DNA of 64,000 nt from NCBI GenBank assembly GCA_018287875.1, contig JAGVVL010000002.1:2728001-2792000 (forward strand). Direction: 5' to 3'. This DNA is from Nigrospora sphaerica. Its lineage: Eukaryota > Ascomycota > Sordariomycetes > Amphisphaeriales > Apiosporaceae. The first letter of the stretch is position 1, and the number at the start of each line of letters is the position of its first letter. The notes below the pieces were generated by a model that ran no database searches, had not been told where the DNA came from, and worked only from the letters and a program-made list of their open reading frames with translations. This document shows positions 1 through 9,504 of the stretch, in pieces. The position numbers and the translations under genes are program-made.

Positions 1-40
1 TTGGCTGCTCCGTCGCTAACCCTTTTCTGTTGGAACAGAG

Positions 41-958
41 AAGACGCACATCACGGCCGTCAAGGTCCTGTCGGCGGGCATGATGCCATTCTCCACCTAC
101 TCGCAGCCGGAGCAGGTGGTCAAGGACCCCAAGAACTTCAAGAAGAGGGACGGGGAGCTCGCCCGCCGCGGTTTCGACGACTTTCTCAACGACTACTACG
201 ACGACGAAGGCTGGTGGGCGCTCGCCCTCATCCGGGCGCACGATCTGGGCGTGCTGGGCATGGGCGATCAGGAGTACCTGATGGCGGCCAACGACATCTT
301 CGAGGACATGAAGGCGGGCCCGTCGCCGTGTGGCGGCATCTACTGGAGCAAGGTCACCAACTATACCAACGCCATCGCAAACGAGCTGTTCCTCAGCGTC
401 GCCGCCTCGCTGGCTAACCGCATGCCCAACAAGAAGTACTACCTCGACGTTGCGGTGAAGCAGTGGGACTGGTTCCAGGCGTCGGGCATGATCAACGAGG
501 ACGTACTCGTCAACGACGGCCTCAACGACGCGTGCAAGAACAACGGCGGCAAGACATGGTCCTACAACCAGGGCGTCATTCTGGGCGGCCTGACGGAGCT
601 GTACCGGGCGACGTCGGACAACCGGTACATCGAGACGGCCACGAGCATCGCGCTGTCGGCCATGGACAAGCTGAGCGTCAACGGCACCCTCTCGGACGGC
701 TGCGAGCCCAACTGCGGCAAGGACGGCGCCCAATTCAAGGGCGTCTTCATCCGTAACCTGCGCTACCTGCACGAGGTGGCGCCGCAGGACGCCTTCCGCG
801 ACTACATCCTGCACAACGCCGACTCCATCTGGAAGAACGCCCGCAACGCCACCACCAACCAGTTCGGCGTCGACTGGCACGGCCCCTTTTCCACACCCGA
901 CGCTGGCACCCAGAGCTCGGCGCTCGACGCCCTCGTGGCCGCCGTCGCCGTTGTCTGA
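41..958 (+). CDS. GH76 endo-1,6-alpha-mannanase, 3' part
   Basis: Glycoside hydrolase family 76 acts on alpha-1,6-mannan; fungal members (DCW1/DFG5 group) work at the cell wall, others are secreted. The window starts inside an intron: a CTAAC branch-like site at about 16-20 and an acceptor AG at 37-40 precede an exon open in frame from 41 to the stop at 956-958, about 305 codons. Family-typical stretches are YYDDEGWWALA (its adjacent Asp pair probably matches the catalytic pair known for the family), CGGIYWS, NAIANELFL, NDGLND, YNQGVILGGLTELYR, FKGVFIRNL and a final TQSSALDAL. The protein stops shortly after the catalytic domain, without the Ser/Thr-rich linker and hydrophobic GPI tail of DFG5-type members, so it is probably a soluble secreted form. 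The signal peptide and first exon(s) lie outside the window. The acceptor could be at 38 or 40; frame supports either with an adjusted upstream phase. Confidence 0.9.
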   Translation, partial: KTHITAVKVLSAGMMPFSTYSQPEQVVKDPKNFKKRDGELARRGFDDFLNDYYDDEGWWALALIRAHDLGVLGMGDQEYLMAANDIFEDMKAGPSPCGGIYWSKVTNYTNAIANELFLSVAASLANRMPNKKYYLDVAVKQWDWFQASGMINEDVLVNDGLNDACKNNGGKTWSYNQGVILGGLTELYRATSDNRYIETATSIALSAMDKLSVNGTLSDGCEPNCGKDGAQFKGVFIRNLRYLHEVAPQDAFRDYILHNADSIWKNARNATTNQFGVDWHGPFSTPDAGTQSSALDALVAAVAVV

Positions 959-2137
959 ACGGGGACGGGCCCTCCCCCGTCGCCGCCGTCGGCCCCGCCG
1001 TCCTCCCCTCCCCCCCTTTTTTCCCGAGCGTTCTTTTGTTTTCTTGGGCGTTTCCGGGTCGGGACCAGCTCCCCCTCCCCCGCCGCTGCCCCCACCGGCA
1101 GCTTAGAAGATGCTTCCTTTTCGAGACTAATGGCTAATGGTCTAATGGAGAGCCGTATGATACCCTATAGAATAGTGTTATAGACCTCTTGAATTCTTAA
1201 ATATTATTACCTTCTTCTCATTCTTCTCGTCCGCATGGAAGTCCTCGTTTCCGACTTCTCAGACTCTCCGGTATGTTGATGAACCCCACCCGGTTCGCCT
1301 CCGGTGCATAATCGGCCGTGATCCAGGTCTATTACAGCCGTGTCACACCCCTGTACCTGTACCGGGCTACGGCTCTCGGGCGCGTCCGCCATGCGACTCG
1401 TCATCGGGGCCGGCGATGGTCCAGTAAGTGAGCCGTGATCTTTTCTTCTTTCCGTTACCTGGGATGTGGACTCAATGCTCGGTCATGCCCTCGGGGGTGC
1501 ATAATCGAGAGGCGCGGCGGCGGCGGCGGCGACGGCGATGACGGGCATAATTTGCCGTTGCTTTTTCTCTCGCATTGAATTTTTTTTTCTTTCCTTCTTT
1601 TTCAATCGGGCCTCCTCGCTCCTCTCGCATCAGCAGGGTTAGGCGGTGTCTCTCGGTGCACCGTTCAATCATCAGGTGGGCCGGCTACGGAGACGACAGC
1701 CCTGGGGCACCGCAAGAAGATAAGGCGACACTCTGATAGTGAATCCAAAGCATTCCGGGGAGATCAACGCATCGTACGGGGGCCTATTCGGACGGAACCC
1801 AGTCAATTATCCACTAACACACATAGGCGTGGCCTTGTCCGCTCTCGTGGGATCGTGCACCCGCTGCTGCTCCATGAGGATGCATCGCCGCCGCCGCTGG
1901 TCTGCTTGGATTAGGTGAACGCGCACATCCATATTATCATAGTGATCTCCCGCCGAGAATCTGTTTCCTCCCTAGCTGGGCGGTTTCTCTCCCGCGAGGC
2001 ACGCCGCTAGTTGAAGGCGACGACGATCTCTATAAATCCACCCGACGTGAGGAAACCCGTTTCCATCTCTAACCAGAGCATGGAAGAGCGAACGAGCATA
2101 CATGTCCCGGCCCATTCATCTGCTATCCGAGAAGACG
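959..2137. other. Intergenic, no gene seen
   Basis: The 3' flank of the GH76 gene and spacer before the tRNA. It holds a short CGG-rich run near 1510-1530 and CT-rich patches. Open frames are short and without family features. Confidence 0.6.

Positions 2138-2168
<31 letters not shown>
2138..2168. repeat. Poly(A)/poly(T) tract of 31 bases
   Basis: An uninterrupted run of 31 A on the + strand, read as 31 T downstream of the minus-strand tRNA gene. It lies beyond a first T5 stop at 2190-2186 and could act as a back-up RNA polymerase III terminator. It could also be the remnant tail of a retroposed sequence, but no such element body was recognised. Confidence 0.85.
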
Positions 2169-2171
<3 letters not shown>

Positions 2172-2200
2172 TTAAAATCCAGTCTAAAAAGATAGGAAAC

Positions 2201-2303
2201 GGCCTCGACCGGGATTTGAACCCGGGACCTCGTCCATTTATCTTTGGAAGATAGGGATTGTAAATAACCCGAAGGACGAATCATACGACTAGACCATCGA
2301 GGC
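2201..2303 (-). tRNA. tRNA-Pro (anticodon CGG) with intron
   Basis: Read on the minus strand from 2303, a perfect 7-bp acceptor stem (GCCTCGA with TCGAGGC), a perfect 5-bp T stem (CCGGG/CCCGG) around a TTCAAAT loop, and a 5-bp anticodon stem (CGTCC/GGACG) are present. The anticodon CGG is at 2271-2269, after TT. An intron of about 31 nt (roughly 2267-2237) sits one base after the anticodon, the usual nuclear position. The discriminator base is C, as in eukaryotic tRNA-Pro, and the D-arm sequence TGGTCTAG matches fungal tRNA-Pro. One oddity is that the normally invariant G18 appears as C (AGTCGTATGAT where AGTGGTATGAT is expected), which also changes box A. T5 at 2190-2186 is a pol III stop. 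Confidence 0.88.
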
Positions 2304-3011
2304 GATGATTGGTTGAAATATATTGCAAATAAAAAGATAAATAAAGCACACAAATTAGCAAGGGGGGTCGGAACGGGTCGGGTCCCACTCCATGCGCGCT
2401 GAGTCCCACAAAGAGCACCGGTACCAGTTCCAGCCAGGTAAGTAGTCGCGCTCCGCGGACGCCCGGTACGGATGTATGCAGCAGCGTTCCCTAGTCGAGA
2501 AGTATTGGCCTCACACGAGCTAGGTAGAGGTGTATTAAAACGCCCCTCGAAATATCACCACTAGTGGTCACGCCACGCTCGCTGGGTGGGTCTATAACTT
2601 CCCAGCTTTTACCGCTCGAGTACTCATGGAAGATGGGATTCAAGTTCCAAGATATGTATGTATAACGGCAGTCCGCATGGACTACTAGCCCTGCTCCCGA
2701 CAGAGAGTCTTTTATCCATCCGCCCGCTTTGAGTGCCTTTTACCGGTGCCGCTAGAGAAGCAGGGACGCGTGCTGCCCACCAGCTGCATCTGCAGGCGCT
2801 GGGGCGCTGGGGGGTTGCAAATGCACATTGGCTGCTGGGGCCGGGCTCTCATTGGCTTAGCCCCGGCTTTCCTGCCATCCACCTCACCAGATTAGGGGAC
2901 TTGGTGGATGGCATCTCCTCCGTCACCTCCAGCAGGCAGTACTTCGATCAGTACCTCCCTCCTGTGTACTCCATACTGCCCAGCGCCGGCAACCACACGA
3001 CGCTCGAGACA

Positions 3012-3054
<43 letters not shown>

Positions 3055-3540
3055 ACACACACACTCTCTCTCTCTCTCTCACCCACCCGCTCGACACGAC
3101 ACGCTTGCCCGCGACGACGACGGCGACGACGTTCCATCTCCATCCCACCCAGCGCCATCTCCGCCGACTCTCCATTTCCCCGCGCCGCCTGACGCCGCCG
3201 TCGCTCGCCCGCCTCCAGACAACGACCGAGTTCCCACCCTCCCCAGGCTGGCCAGGCACAGGCAAGCGAGCTTCAATGCTTCAACTCTAATGGCATGACG
3301 GCACTCGGTACCCTACCAGGCACCCAGCAAGCTTGATATAAGTGCTCCCTGTCGAGACGTAGCCCAGGTTGGAGACGAGCGACGCCATCGACTCTTTGGA
3401 GGACCAGCCCAGACCCAGACCATGTGTCTGCCCACCTCTCTTCACATCCACCCATGAAGAGCGCCTCGCCGCCTTTCTCCTGCCAGCATTTGATACTCGC
3501 TTGATACCCATCTGATACCTCTCTTCACCGCCTGTGGGTC
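2304..3540. other. Intergenic/promoter and 5' leader of the RBR gene
   Basis: This is the spacer between the divergent tRNA-Pro and the RBR ligase gene. It contains the AC/TC microsatellite at 3009-3080 and pyrimidine-rich sequence around 3085-3190, which would suit a transcription start region. The overlapping long open frames across the microsatellite are low-complexity and not credible proteins. Confidence 0.5.
3009..3080. repeat. Compound (AC)n(TC)n microsatellite
   Basis: About 56 bases of nearly perfect AC dinucleotide, broken by two AT steps, run directly into 16 bases of TC. It lies about 460 nt before the RBR ligase start codon, probably in promoter or 5' UTR. Confidence 0.95.
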
Positions 3541-5565
3541 ATGTTCCTGTCCGCCATACTGAACCCTGCCGGCTCGGCCAAGTCGAAGGCCGCCCGGGGC
3601 GCCTCCCGGCCCTCGCCGCCGGCCTCGTCCTCGTCCTCGCGCGACCGCTCGCGCAGCCCTGGCCACCCCGCCCTGTCGTCCGAATACATCTACGATGAAG
3701 CCCAGCTGCAGCCGCCGCCGCCTCTGCCGCAGGACGTCCTCGACATGAACACATGCCTCGAGGTCCTGGCCGTGGTGTTTCCCGATGTGCAGGTCGAGGT
3801 GTTCCGCGAGATGCTGGGGAGCTTCTCGGAGGAATCGCGTTTGGAGGTCGTCGCCGACGCCGTGCTGAAGAACCCGACGGCGTGGGTCAAGGGCCGGCGG
3901 AGAGCCCGCGCCGCCCCTAAGGAGGGAGAGGAGCCGGCCGAGGCCGAGCCGCCCGTGCCGCGGGCCGAGGCCTTCAGGGGCGCCCGGTACCGCGACGCCG
4001 TGCGGTCGCTGGCGCTCCAGGAGTTTCGCGGCCTTTCCAGATCGTCCATCAATGCGGTCCTCTCCGAGTACAACTATTCGTACCTGGACGCCCGGCCGAC
4101 GTTGGTGGAGCTGTCCTCCAAGTCCTGGAAGTTTACCCTTTCTTCCATGCTGTTCCGCCGAAAGGCGGTCACGTCGGGCGAGGCAGAGAACCATCCTTTG
4201 GTGGTATGGAAATCCTCAGGCCAAGGCTACATCATCCCGACCATAAAGTCGACTGGACACGCCGAGCTCGACCGGGAACTGTTCGAGGAACTCGTCATGC
4301 CGCTCAAGCGACGAGAGGCCATGGCCAGGATGGAAGGCGACCGGACACTGGCTGTACAGCTGCACACGGAGGAAGCCGAGGCCTGCGAGGCCACTTACGA
4401 ATGCGCCTGCTGCTTCACCGAATCCACCTTTGAGGAGTTCACGACGTGCAACACAGAAGAGGGCCACATGGTGTGTTTCCGATGCGTTCAACACTCCATC
4501 ACCGAGGCCGTCTTTGGCCAGGGCTGGCAGAGGAACATCAACAAGGACACGGGCACGCTGCGCTGCCCCGCCGTCGCGTCTAGGGAGTGCGACGGCTGCG
4601 TTTCGGCCGAACACATCCACCGCGCCATGCGGGAGGAGAAGAACGGTGCCGAGGTTCTGCGCAAGCTGGACCAGCGTCTGGCCGACCACGACCTCATCCA
4701 AAGCAATCTCCCGCTCGTGCGATGCCCGTTCTGCAACTACGCAGAGGTGGACGAGTTATACATACCTGCGTCGAGTCGCCGGCGGCTGAGGCTGCGGGCT
4801 GGCAACATCCCCAACCTGGTGATCCTCGCGGCCACGGCTCTTTGCGTCTTTCCCATCTCCCTCGCTTTTGCCGGCTTCCTCGTCTTCTCGCTGTTTCTTG
4901 TATGCAGCATCCGCGTGCTCAGAAATTATGCGTCCTCCCACATACGCTCCGCCGTGACGCGCTACCAACGCCGCCGCCTCGGTCTCAAGTTCACGTGCCA
5001 GAACCCGCTCTGCGGTCAGGCTTCCTGCATGTCGTGCTCCAAGGCCTGGGTCGACATCCATGTGTGCCACGAATCGTCGCTGGTCGCTCTGCGTACCCAG
5101 GTCGAGCAGGCCATGTCGCTGGCCATCAAGCGCGTGTGCCCTCGCTGCAGCACGAGCTTCGTCAAGACGGCCGGCTGCAACAAGCTTACCTGCCCTTGCG
5201 GCTACAAGATGTGCTATGTCTGCCGCAAGGACATTGGGGCTTCGACCGAGGGGTATCAGCATTTCTGCCAGCACTTCCGTCCCGAGGGCGATGGCCGGCA
5301 GTGTCTCGAGTGCCGTAAGTGCAACCTGTGGGAAACCGAAGACACGGAAGCGATACTGCGCGCGGCCAAAATGGAAGCCGAGCGCAACTGGCGCGAGACG
5401 GAGAAGAGGGAGCTTTCGGGCGCCGAGATGGCCTACTTGGAAACCGGCGTGGCTCGCAAGGGCAACGGGGCTTTCCTGGGCTGCCTCGCCGACGCCGGTA
5501 AGCTGCCCACGATGAATGACATTTGTGACTCCATAGTCGAGACTTTATTCGTGGTGACGACCTGA
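3541..5565 (+). CDS. RBR (RING1-IBR-RING2) E3 ubiquitin ligase, RNF216/TRIAD3-like
   Basis: Single-exon frame of 674 codons. RBR ligases take ubiquitin from an E2 onto a RING2 cysteine before passing it to substrate. A CUE-like helical stretch lies at about residues 62-115. RING1 starts at Cys288 (YECACC). The first IBR cysteine pair is C395/C398 (RCPFC) and the next is C486/C491 (CQNPLC). RING2 starts at about Cys533 (CPRC), with the presumed catalytic Cys546 in AGCNKLTC, followed by CGYKMCYVCRKDIG. A post-RING2 segment (YQHFCQHF, CLECRKCNLWETED) closely resembles RNF216, which is why this subfamily is named. Unusually, about 88 residues separate the IBR cysteine pairs, and residues about 422-455 of this insert are strongly hydrophobic with a central Pro, followed by basic residues. 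This suggests one long or two short membrane segments inside the RBR module. A low-complexity Ser/Pro N-terminus precedes the CUE-like part. The membrane location is inferred. Confidence 0.9.
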   Translation: MFLSAILNPAGSAKSKAARGASRPSPPASSSSSRDRSRSPGHPALSSEYIYDEAQLQPPPPLPQDVLDMNTCLEVLAVVFPDVQVEVFREMLGSFSEESRLEVVADAVLKNPTAWVKGRRRARAAPKEGEEPAEAEPPVPRAEAFRGARYRDAVRSLALQEFRGLSRSSINAVLSEYNYSYLDARPTLVELSSKSWKFTLSSMLFRRKAVTSGEAENHPLVVWKSSGQGYIIPTIKSTGHAELDRELFEELVMPLKRREAMARMEGDRTLAVQLHTEEAEACEATYECACCFTESTFEEFTTCNTEEGHMVCFRCVQHSITEAVFGQGWQRNINKDTGTLRCPAVASRECDGCVSAEHIHRAMREEKNGAEVLRKLDQRLADHDLIQSNLPLVRCPFCNYAEVDELYIPASSRRRLRLRAGNIPNLVILAATALCVFPISLAFAGFLVFSLFLVCSIRVLRNYASSHIRSAVTRYQRRRLGLKFTCQNPLCGQASCMSCSKAWVDIHVCHESSLVALRTQVEQAMSLAIKRVCPRCSTSFVKTAGCNKLTCPCGYKMCYVCRKDIGASTEGYQHFCQHFRPEGDGRQCLECRKCNLWETEDTEAILRAAKMEAERNWRETEKRELSGAEMAYLETGVARKGNGAFLGCLADAGKLPTMNDICDSIVETLFVVTT

Positions 5566-6409
5566 GCCACGAGGCGTCGGATCGTAGGCCACGGTGAGTA
5601 ACGCGTAGCCATACCCACACCCACACCCACACCCACACACACACGCACATATATACCTATATATACACACGTGCACATTCGAGGGCACCCCGCTCGAACA
5701 CAATCAACAGGGGACTACACAGCGGTTGAGCACGGCGTTTGGGGAGTCTAGTAGTTGCGGAACTTGGCAGAACCACCCCTCTTCTTACTTTTTTGGGACA
5801 ATTCAGCGCGACCAACAATTTTTTTCATTGAGGCAACGCGCATGGGCATCAGGGGAACAAAGCCCACGAGGCCCTCTCACTGCATTACGGCGGACGAGGA
5901 ATGGAACACGGAGAACCCGGGGAAGGGAGGGAAACTTACGGCGCATCGGTACTGGAGTGGTCAGGGATATAGCGTGGGCCGCTGGGGAAGCGAGACCGAG
6001 TGTTCTGGCCCAAGGGGCGATGGACGGATTGCGTTGCTGACGGCACGGCGGCAACGAAAGCCGAAGTGTCCTTCAGTAGTTACTGCCCTTGCGATAGCTG
6101 ACTTTTGGGGTGAGCTTAATTGACGCCCAGTTGATTGCATCCAGAAGACCGAGCATCGCGCGGTGGCCAAGGGCCTCGTGAGGGGAAGCAGGAATATATA
6201 CCCAGAGCACAATAGATCCGCTACGTCGCAAATTACCTCGACACCAGGATTCCGGGCATCAATGCCTTCCCTTATCATACAAGCCGCACAGCGAAGCCCA
6301 AACCTTGCCAGCTTCGGATCCCTTCTCCGACCCGGTGGAAAAACAAAAATGTGCTTGTTGAACCTAGCCGCTGCGCGCTCCTCTCTCCCTTTCCTTTCAC
6401 CCCCCATCC
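5566..6409. other. Convergent intergenic region
   Basis: 3' ends of the RBR gene (+) and FOX2 (-) face each other here. A CA-rich simple repeat (ACCCAC then AC/AT) lies at about 5612-5676. No further gene is supported. Confidence 0.6.
5612..5676. repeat. CA-rich simple repeat
   Basis: Four to five ACCCAC-type units grade into AC and AT dinucleotides just past the RBR ligase stop codon. It superficially resembles telomeric sequence but lacks TTAGGG units. Confidence 0.8.
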
Positions 6410-9400
6410 TCAAATCTTGGCCCCATCGCCGACGAGCTCGGCGGCGCCGCCCGTGATGGCCATCTTGCCCGTCTCCTTGACTTTGGCCTGGAAGATGACC
6501 TTGTTGCCCTCCTTCCACATCTCGGTGACAAGGGTCTGGCCCGGCAGGACGGTGCCGGCGAAGCGGACCTTGATGTTCTTGTAGGGGCCGTACTTCTCGT
6601 AGACGGCCTTGCCGGCGATGCCCATGAAGCACAGGCCGTGCAGGATGGGCCGCTTGAAGCCGCCCATCTTGGCGAAGTTGGGGTCGACGTGGAGGGGGCT
6701 GTCGTCGCGCAAAAGGGGGTCAGTCGCACGGCACGGGAAAGCCTCTAACCTTCCACATTGGAGGGAGCGGGACCGGGAGGAGGGGATACCGGAGGATGGG
6801 GTGGGATACTTACTTGTAGTCGCCGCTCAGACGGTACAGGCAAGCCTGTTCCTCGGTCGTGGCCGATTCGACGACGGCGTCGGGGCTGCGCTGGGGCGGC
6901 TTGTTGGCGGCCGTCGAGGCACCGCGGTCCTGGGGCTTCGAGGGGCCGCCGAAGCCGCCGCTGCCACGCAGGAAAACGGTCGACTCGTTGTAAAAGAGGT
7001 CCTCGCCCGTCTCGGCGTTCTTGGTCAGCACGCCACCCTTGAGGATGGCGGCGGACCCTTTGTCGACCACTTCGATCAACTTGGCGTAGCTCTTGGTCTT
7101 GGCGGCCGTCGGGATGGGGTACTGCTTGATTTCGAGGTACTGCTCGCCGTGCAGCAGCATCATGGGGTTGAAGTTGGGCACGACCTCGTCGAACGAGTAG
7201 GGCGTGTCGACGTCAAAGGCGGGGATGACGCCGAAGGTGGGCAGTACCTGGAAATCCTCGTGACCCTCAAAGACGTAGGGGATCTCGGTGCGCTTGGCAC
7301 CGACGCCGAGGTTGTAGAGCATGCTGTCCCGTTCCGTGTAGTTGAACTCGGTTTCAGGCGACGACGCCTGTTGGGCTTTGGCGATAGCCTCCAGGTACTG
7401 GTTGCTTCCGCCCGCAGCACCGCCACCGCCCGAGGCCTTCTAGGCGCACACATTCGTTAACATTGTTTTTTCAGGCTATGGCTATATATGTATACAGGCT
7501 GGCAACACGAGCAAAGGGGGGGGCAGGATGCTTTCATACCTTGGCCGCCCCGCTCTTGTTCTCCATGTTCGCCATGATCGTGGCTATCGCGTCCGCCGCC
7601 TTATCGGGGTGGTCCGCGCGGCCATCGTCAAAGTTGATGATCTTCTCCCACTGGCTGCGCACAGCCTCGGGCGTCAACGGCACGTCCACGGGGAAGGCAG
7701 CGCCGCCCGACCTCTGCCACCGAGTCTGGCCACACCAGCCGCTGCCCACCTCGTAGAGCCCGCCCGTCGGGTTCTTGGGCACCTTGTCGCTGCAAAGCGC
7801 CAGGACAAGAGGGGCAATGTAATCGGGCTTGAAGGCCTGCACGAGCTCCTCGGGCAGGATCGTGGCCGTCATGGCCGTGCCAGCATTGGGAGCAATCGTG
7901 TTAGTGTAGATGTTGTACTTTTGACCCTCAAGAGCGAGGGCACGGGAGAAGCCCAGGATGCCGCATTTCTGCCACGCTGTTAGCTTCTTCGAGTGTCTAC
8001 ACAATCTTGGGGCCGGTGAAAACTTACTGCCGCTGCGTAGTTGGCCTGTCCAAAGTTTCCGTAGATGCCGCTCGTCGACGTCGTGTTCACGATGCGGCCG
8101 TACTTCTGCTTCAACATGATGGGCCACGCGGCCTTGGTCACCTTGTAGGTGCCGCGCAGGTGCACGTTCAAGACGGGGTCCCACAGGTTGTCGTCCATGT
8201 TGGAGAAGGCCTTGTCCCGCAGGATGCCGGCGTTGTTGATGATGATATCGATGCGGCCGAAAGCGTCCATGGCGCCCTTGACCACCGTCTCGCCTTCCTC
8301 GGCAGAGGCCTTGACTCCTACGGCCTTGCCGCCCATCTTCTTGATCTCGTCCACGACGGTGTCGGGGTTCATCAGGTCGTTAACCACCACGGAGGCGCCA
8401 GCCCGGGCGAACGCAAGGCAGTAGGCACGGCCGATGCCGGCGCCGCCGCCCGTGACCAGGGCCACGCGGCCCGTGAAGTCGACCTTCTCGCCCTGTTCGC
8501 TGGGGCCCATCTTCATCGACTCCTCCAGCAGCGACATGAAGTCGTTAGGGCCCGAGGGGTACTGGGGGTTGGAGAAGTCGATGACCTTGTCCCATTTCTT
8601 GAGGACGGCGCTGGGCGTGTAGCTGGCGTCGGCCTTGAGCAGGAGACCGCTGGAGCGCTCCCAGCGGAACTTGGCGATGTGGCCGCCGCCCACCTCGAAG
8701 ATGCTGCCGTTCTCGTCCGTGTTGTTCTTGTGAACAAGCACGGCGACGAGCGGCACGACCCACTCGGGCTTCAGGTTCTCCAGCACCTCGGGGGGCATGA
8801 CGGTCTGCGTCATGCGGCTGGCGGCAATGGGGGCGATGACGTTGCAGATGATGTTGTACTTGGCGCCCTCCTTGGCCAGAGTCTCGGTGAAGCCGACCTG
8901 GGCCAGCTTGGCGGCCGAGTAGTTGCACTGGCCGAAGCTGCCGAAGAGACCGGCGGCCGAGGCCGTGTTGATGACGCGGCCGTACTTCTGCTTGCGGAAG
9001 TGCGGCCAGGCGGCACGGGCGCACTTATAGGCGCCCTTGACGTGCACCTTCATGATCAGGTCCCAGTCCTGGTCCGTCATGTTCTTGAAGCTGACATCGC
9101 GGAGGATGCCGGCGTTGTTGATGAGGACGTCGATCCGGCCGTAGGTCTTGATGGCCGTCTCGATGATCTTGTCGCCATTCTCGACGCTGTCGTAGTTGGC
9201 GACGGCCTGGCCACCGGCCTTCTTGATCTCGTCGACGACGACGTCGGCGGCCTGCGGGACAAGGCGTCAGTAAGGCGGGCCGAGGCAAGTGTGCGCGAGC
9301 CCAGGCAAGGCGGGACACGCGGAATGGGTGGGGAGGCTTGCTTACCTTGGACGAGGTGCCCTCGCCCTTGAAAGAGCCACCGAGATCATTGACGACGACC

Positions 9401-9504
9401 TTGGCTCCCCTTGAGCCGAAGAATGTCGCATATGCCTTGCCCAAACCACCGCCGGCACCCGTCACGACGACGACCTGGTCGTCAAAGCGCAGTTGATCCG
9501 CCAT
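6410..9504 (-). CDS. fox2: Peroxisomal multifunctional beta-oxidation enzyme (MFE-2: 2-enoyl-CoA hydratase 2 / (3R)-hydroxyacyl-CoA dehydrogenase)
   Basis: Catalyses the second and third steps of fungal peroxisomal fatty-acid beta-oxidation. The model joins exons 9504-9346, 9251-8028, 7968-7540, 7439-6814 and 6698-6410 to give 908 aa, the usual size for fungal FOX2. Introns are 94, 59, 100 and 115 nt, each with GT..AG ends. Two short-chain dehydrogenase domains are visible. The first has GAGGGLGKA at residues 16-24 and catalytic Tyr164 in YSAAK. The second has GGGAGIGRA at about 321-329 and YAAAK with Tyr458; intron 2 falls exactly between its YAAA and K. A linker and hot-dog hydratase-2 domain follow, with YRLSGDYNPLHVDP around 806-819 created by joining exons 4 and 5. 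The C-terminus is AKI, a PTS1 variant known from Candida tropicalis trifunctional enzyme. There is no SCP2 domain, as is normal in fungi. The start [10 protein letters not shown] is well placed before the first Rossmann fold. A CCTCGG inverted repeat lies about 290 nt upstream. Confidence 0.95.

Noticed and set aside
5612..5676. Telomere-like CA-rich run
   Set aside because: Units are ACCCAC and AC, not the TTAGGG/CCCTAA repeat of filamentous fungi, and the position is internal; treated as a simple repeat.
8007..9371. 454-codon frame on the + strand
   Set aside because: It is antisense to FOX2 exon 2 and reads as a Val/Asp/Gly/His-rich shadow of the GC-biased coding strand.
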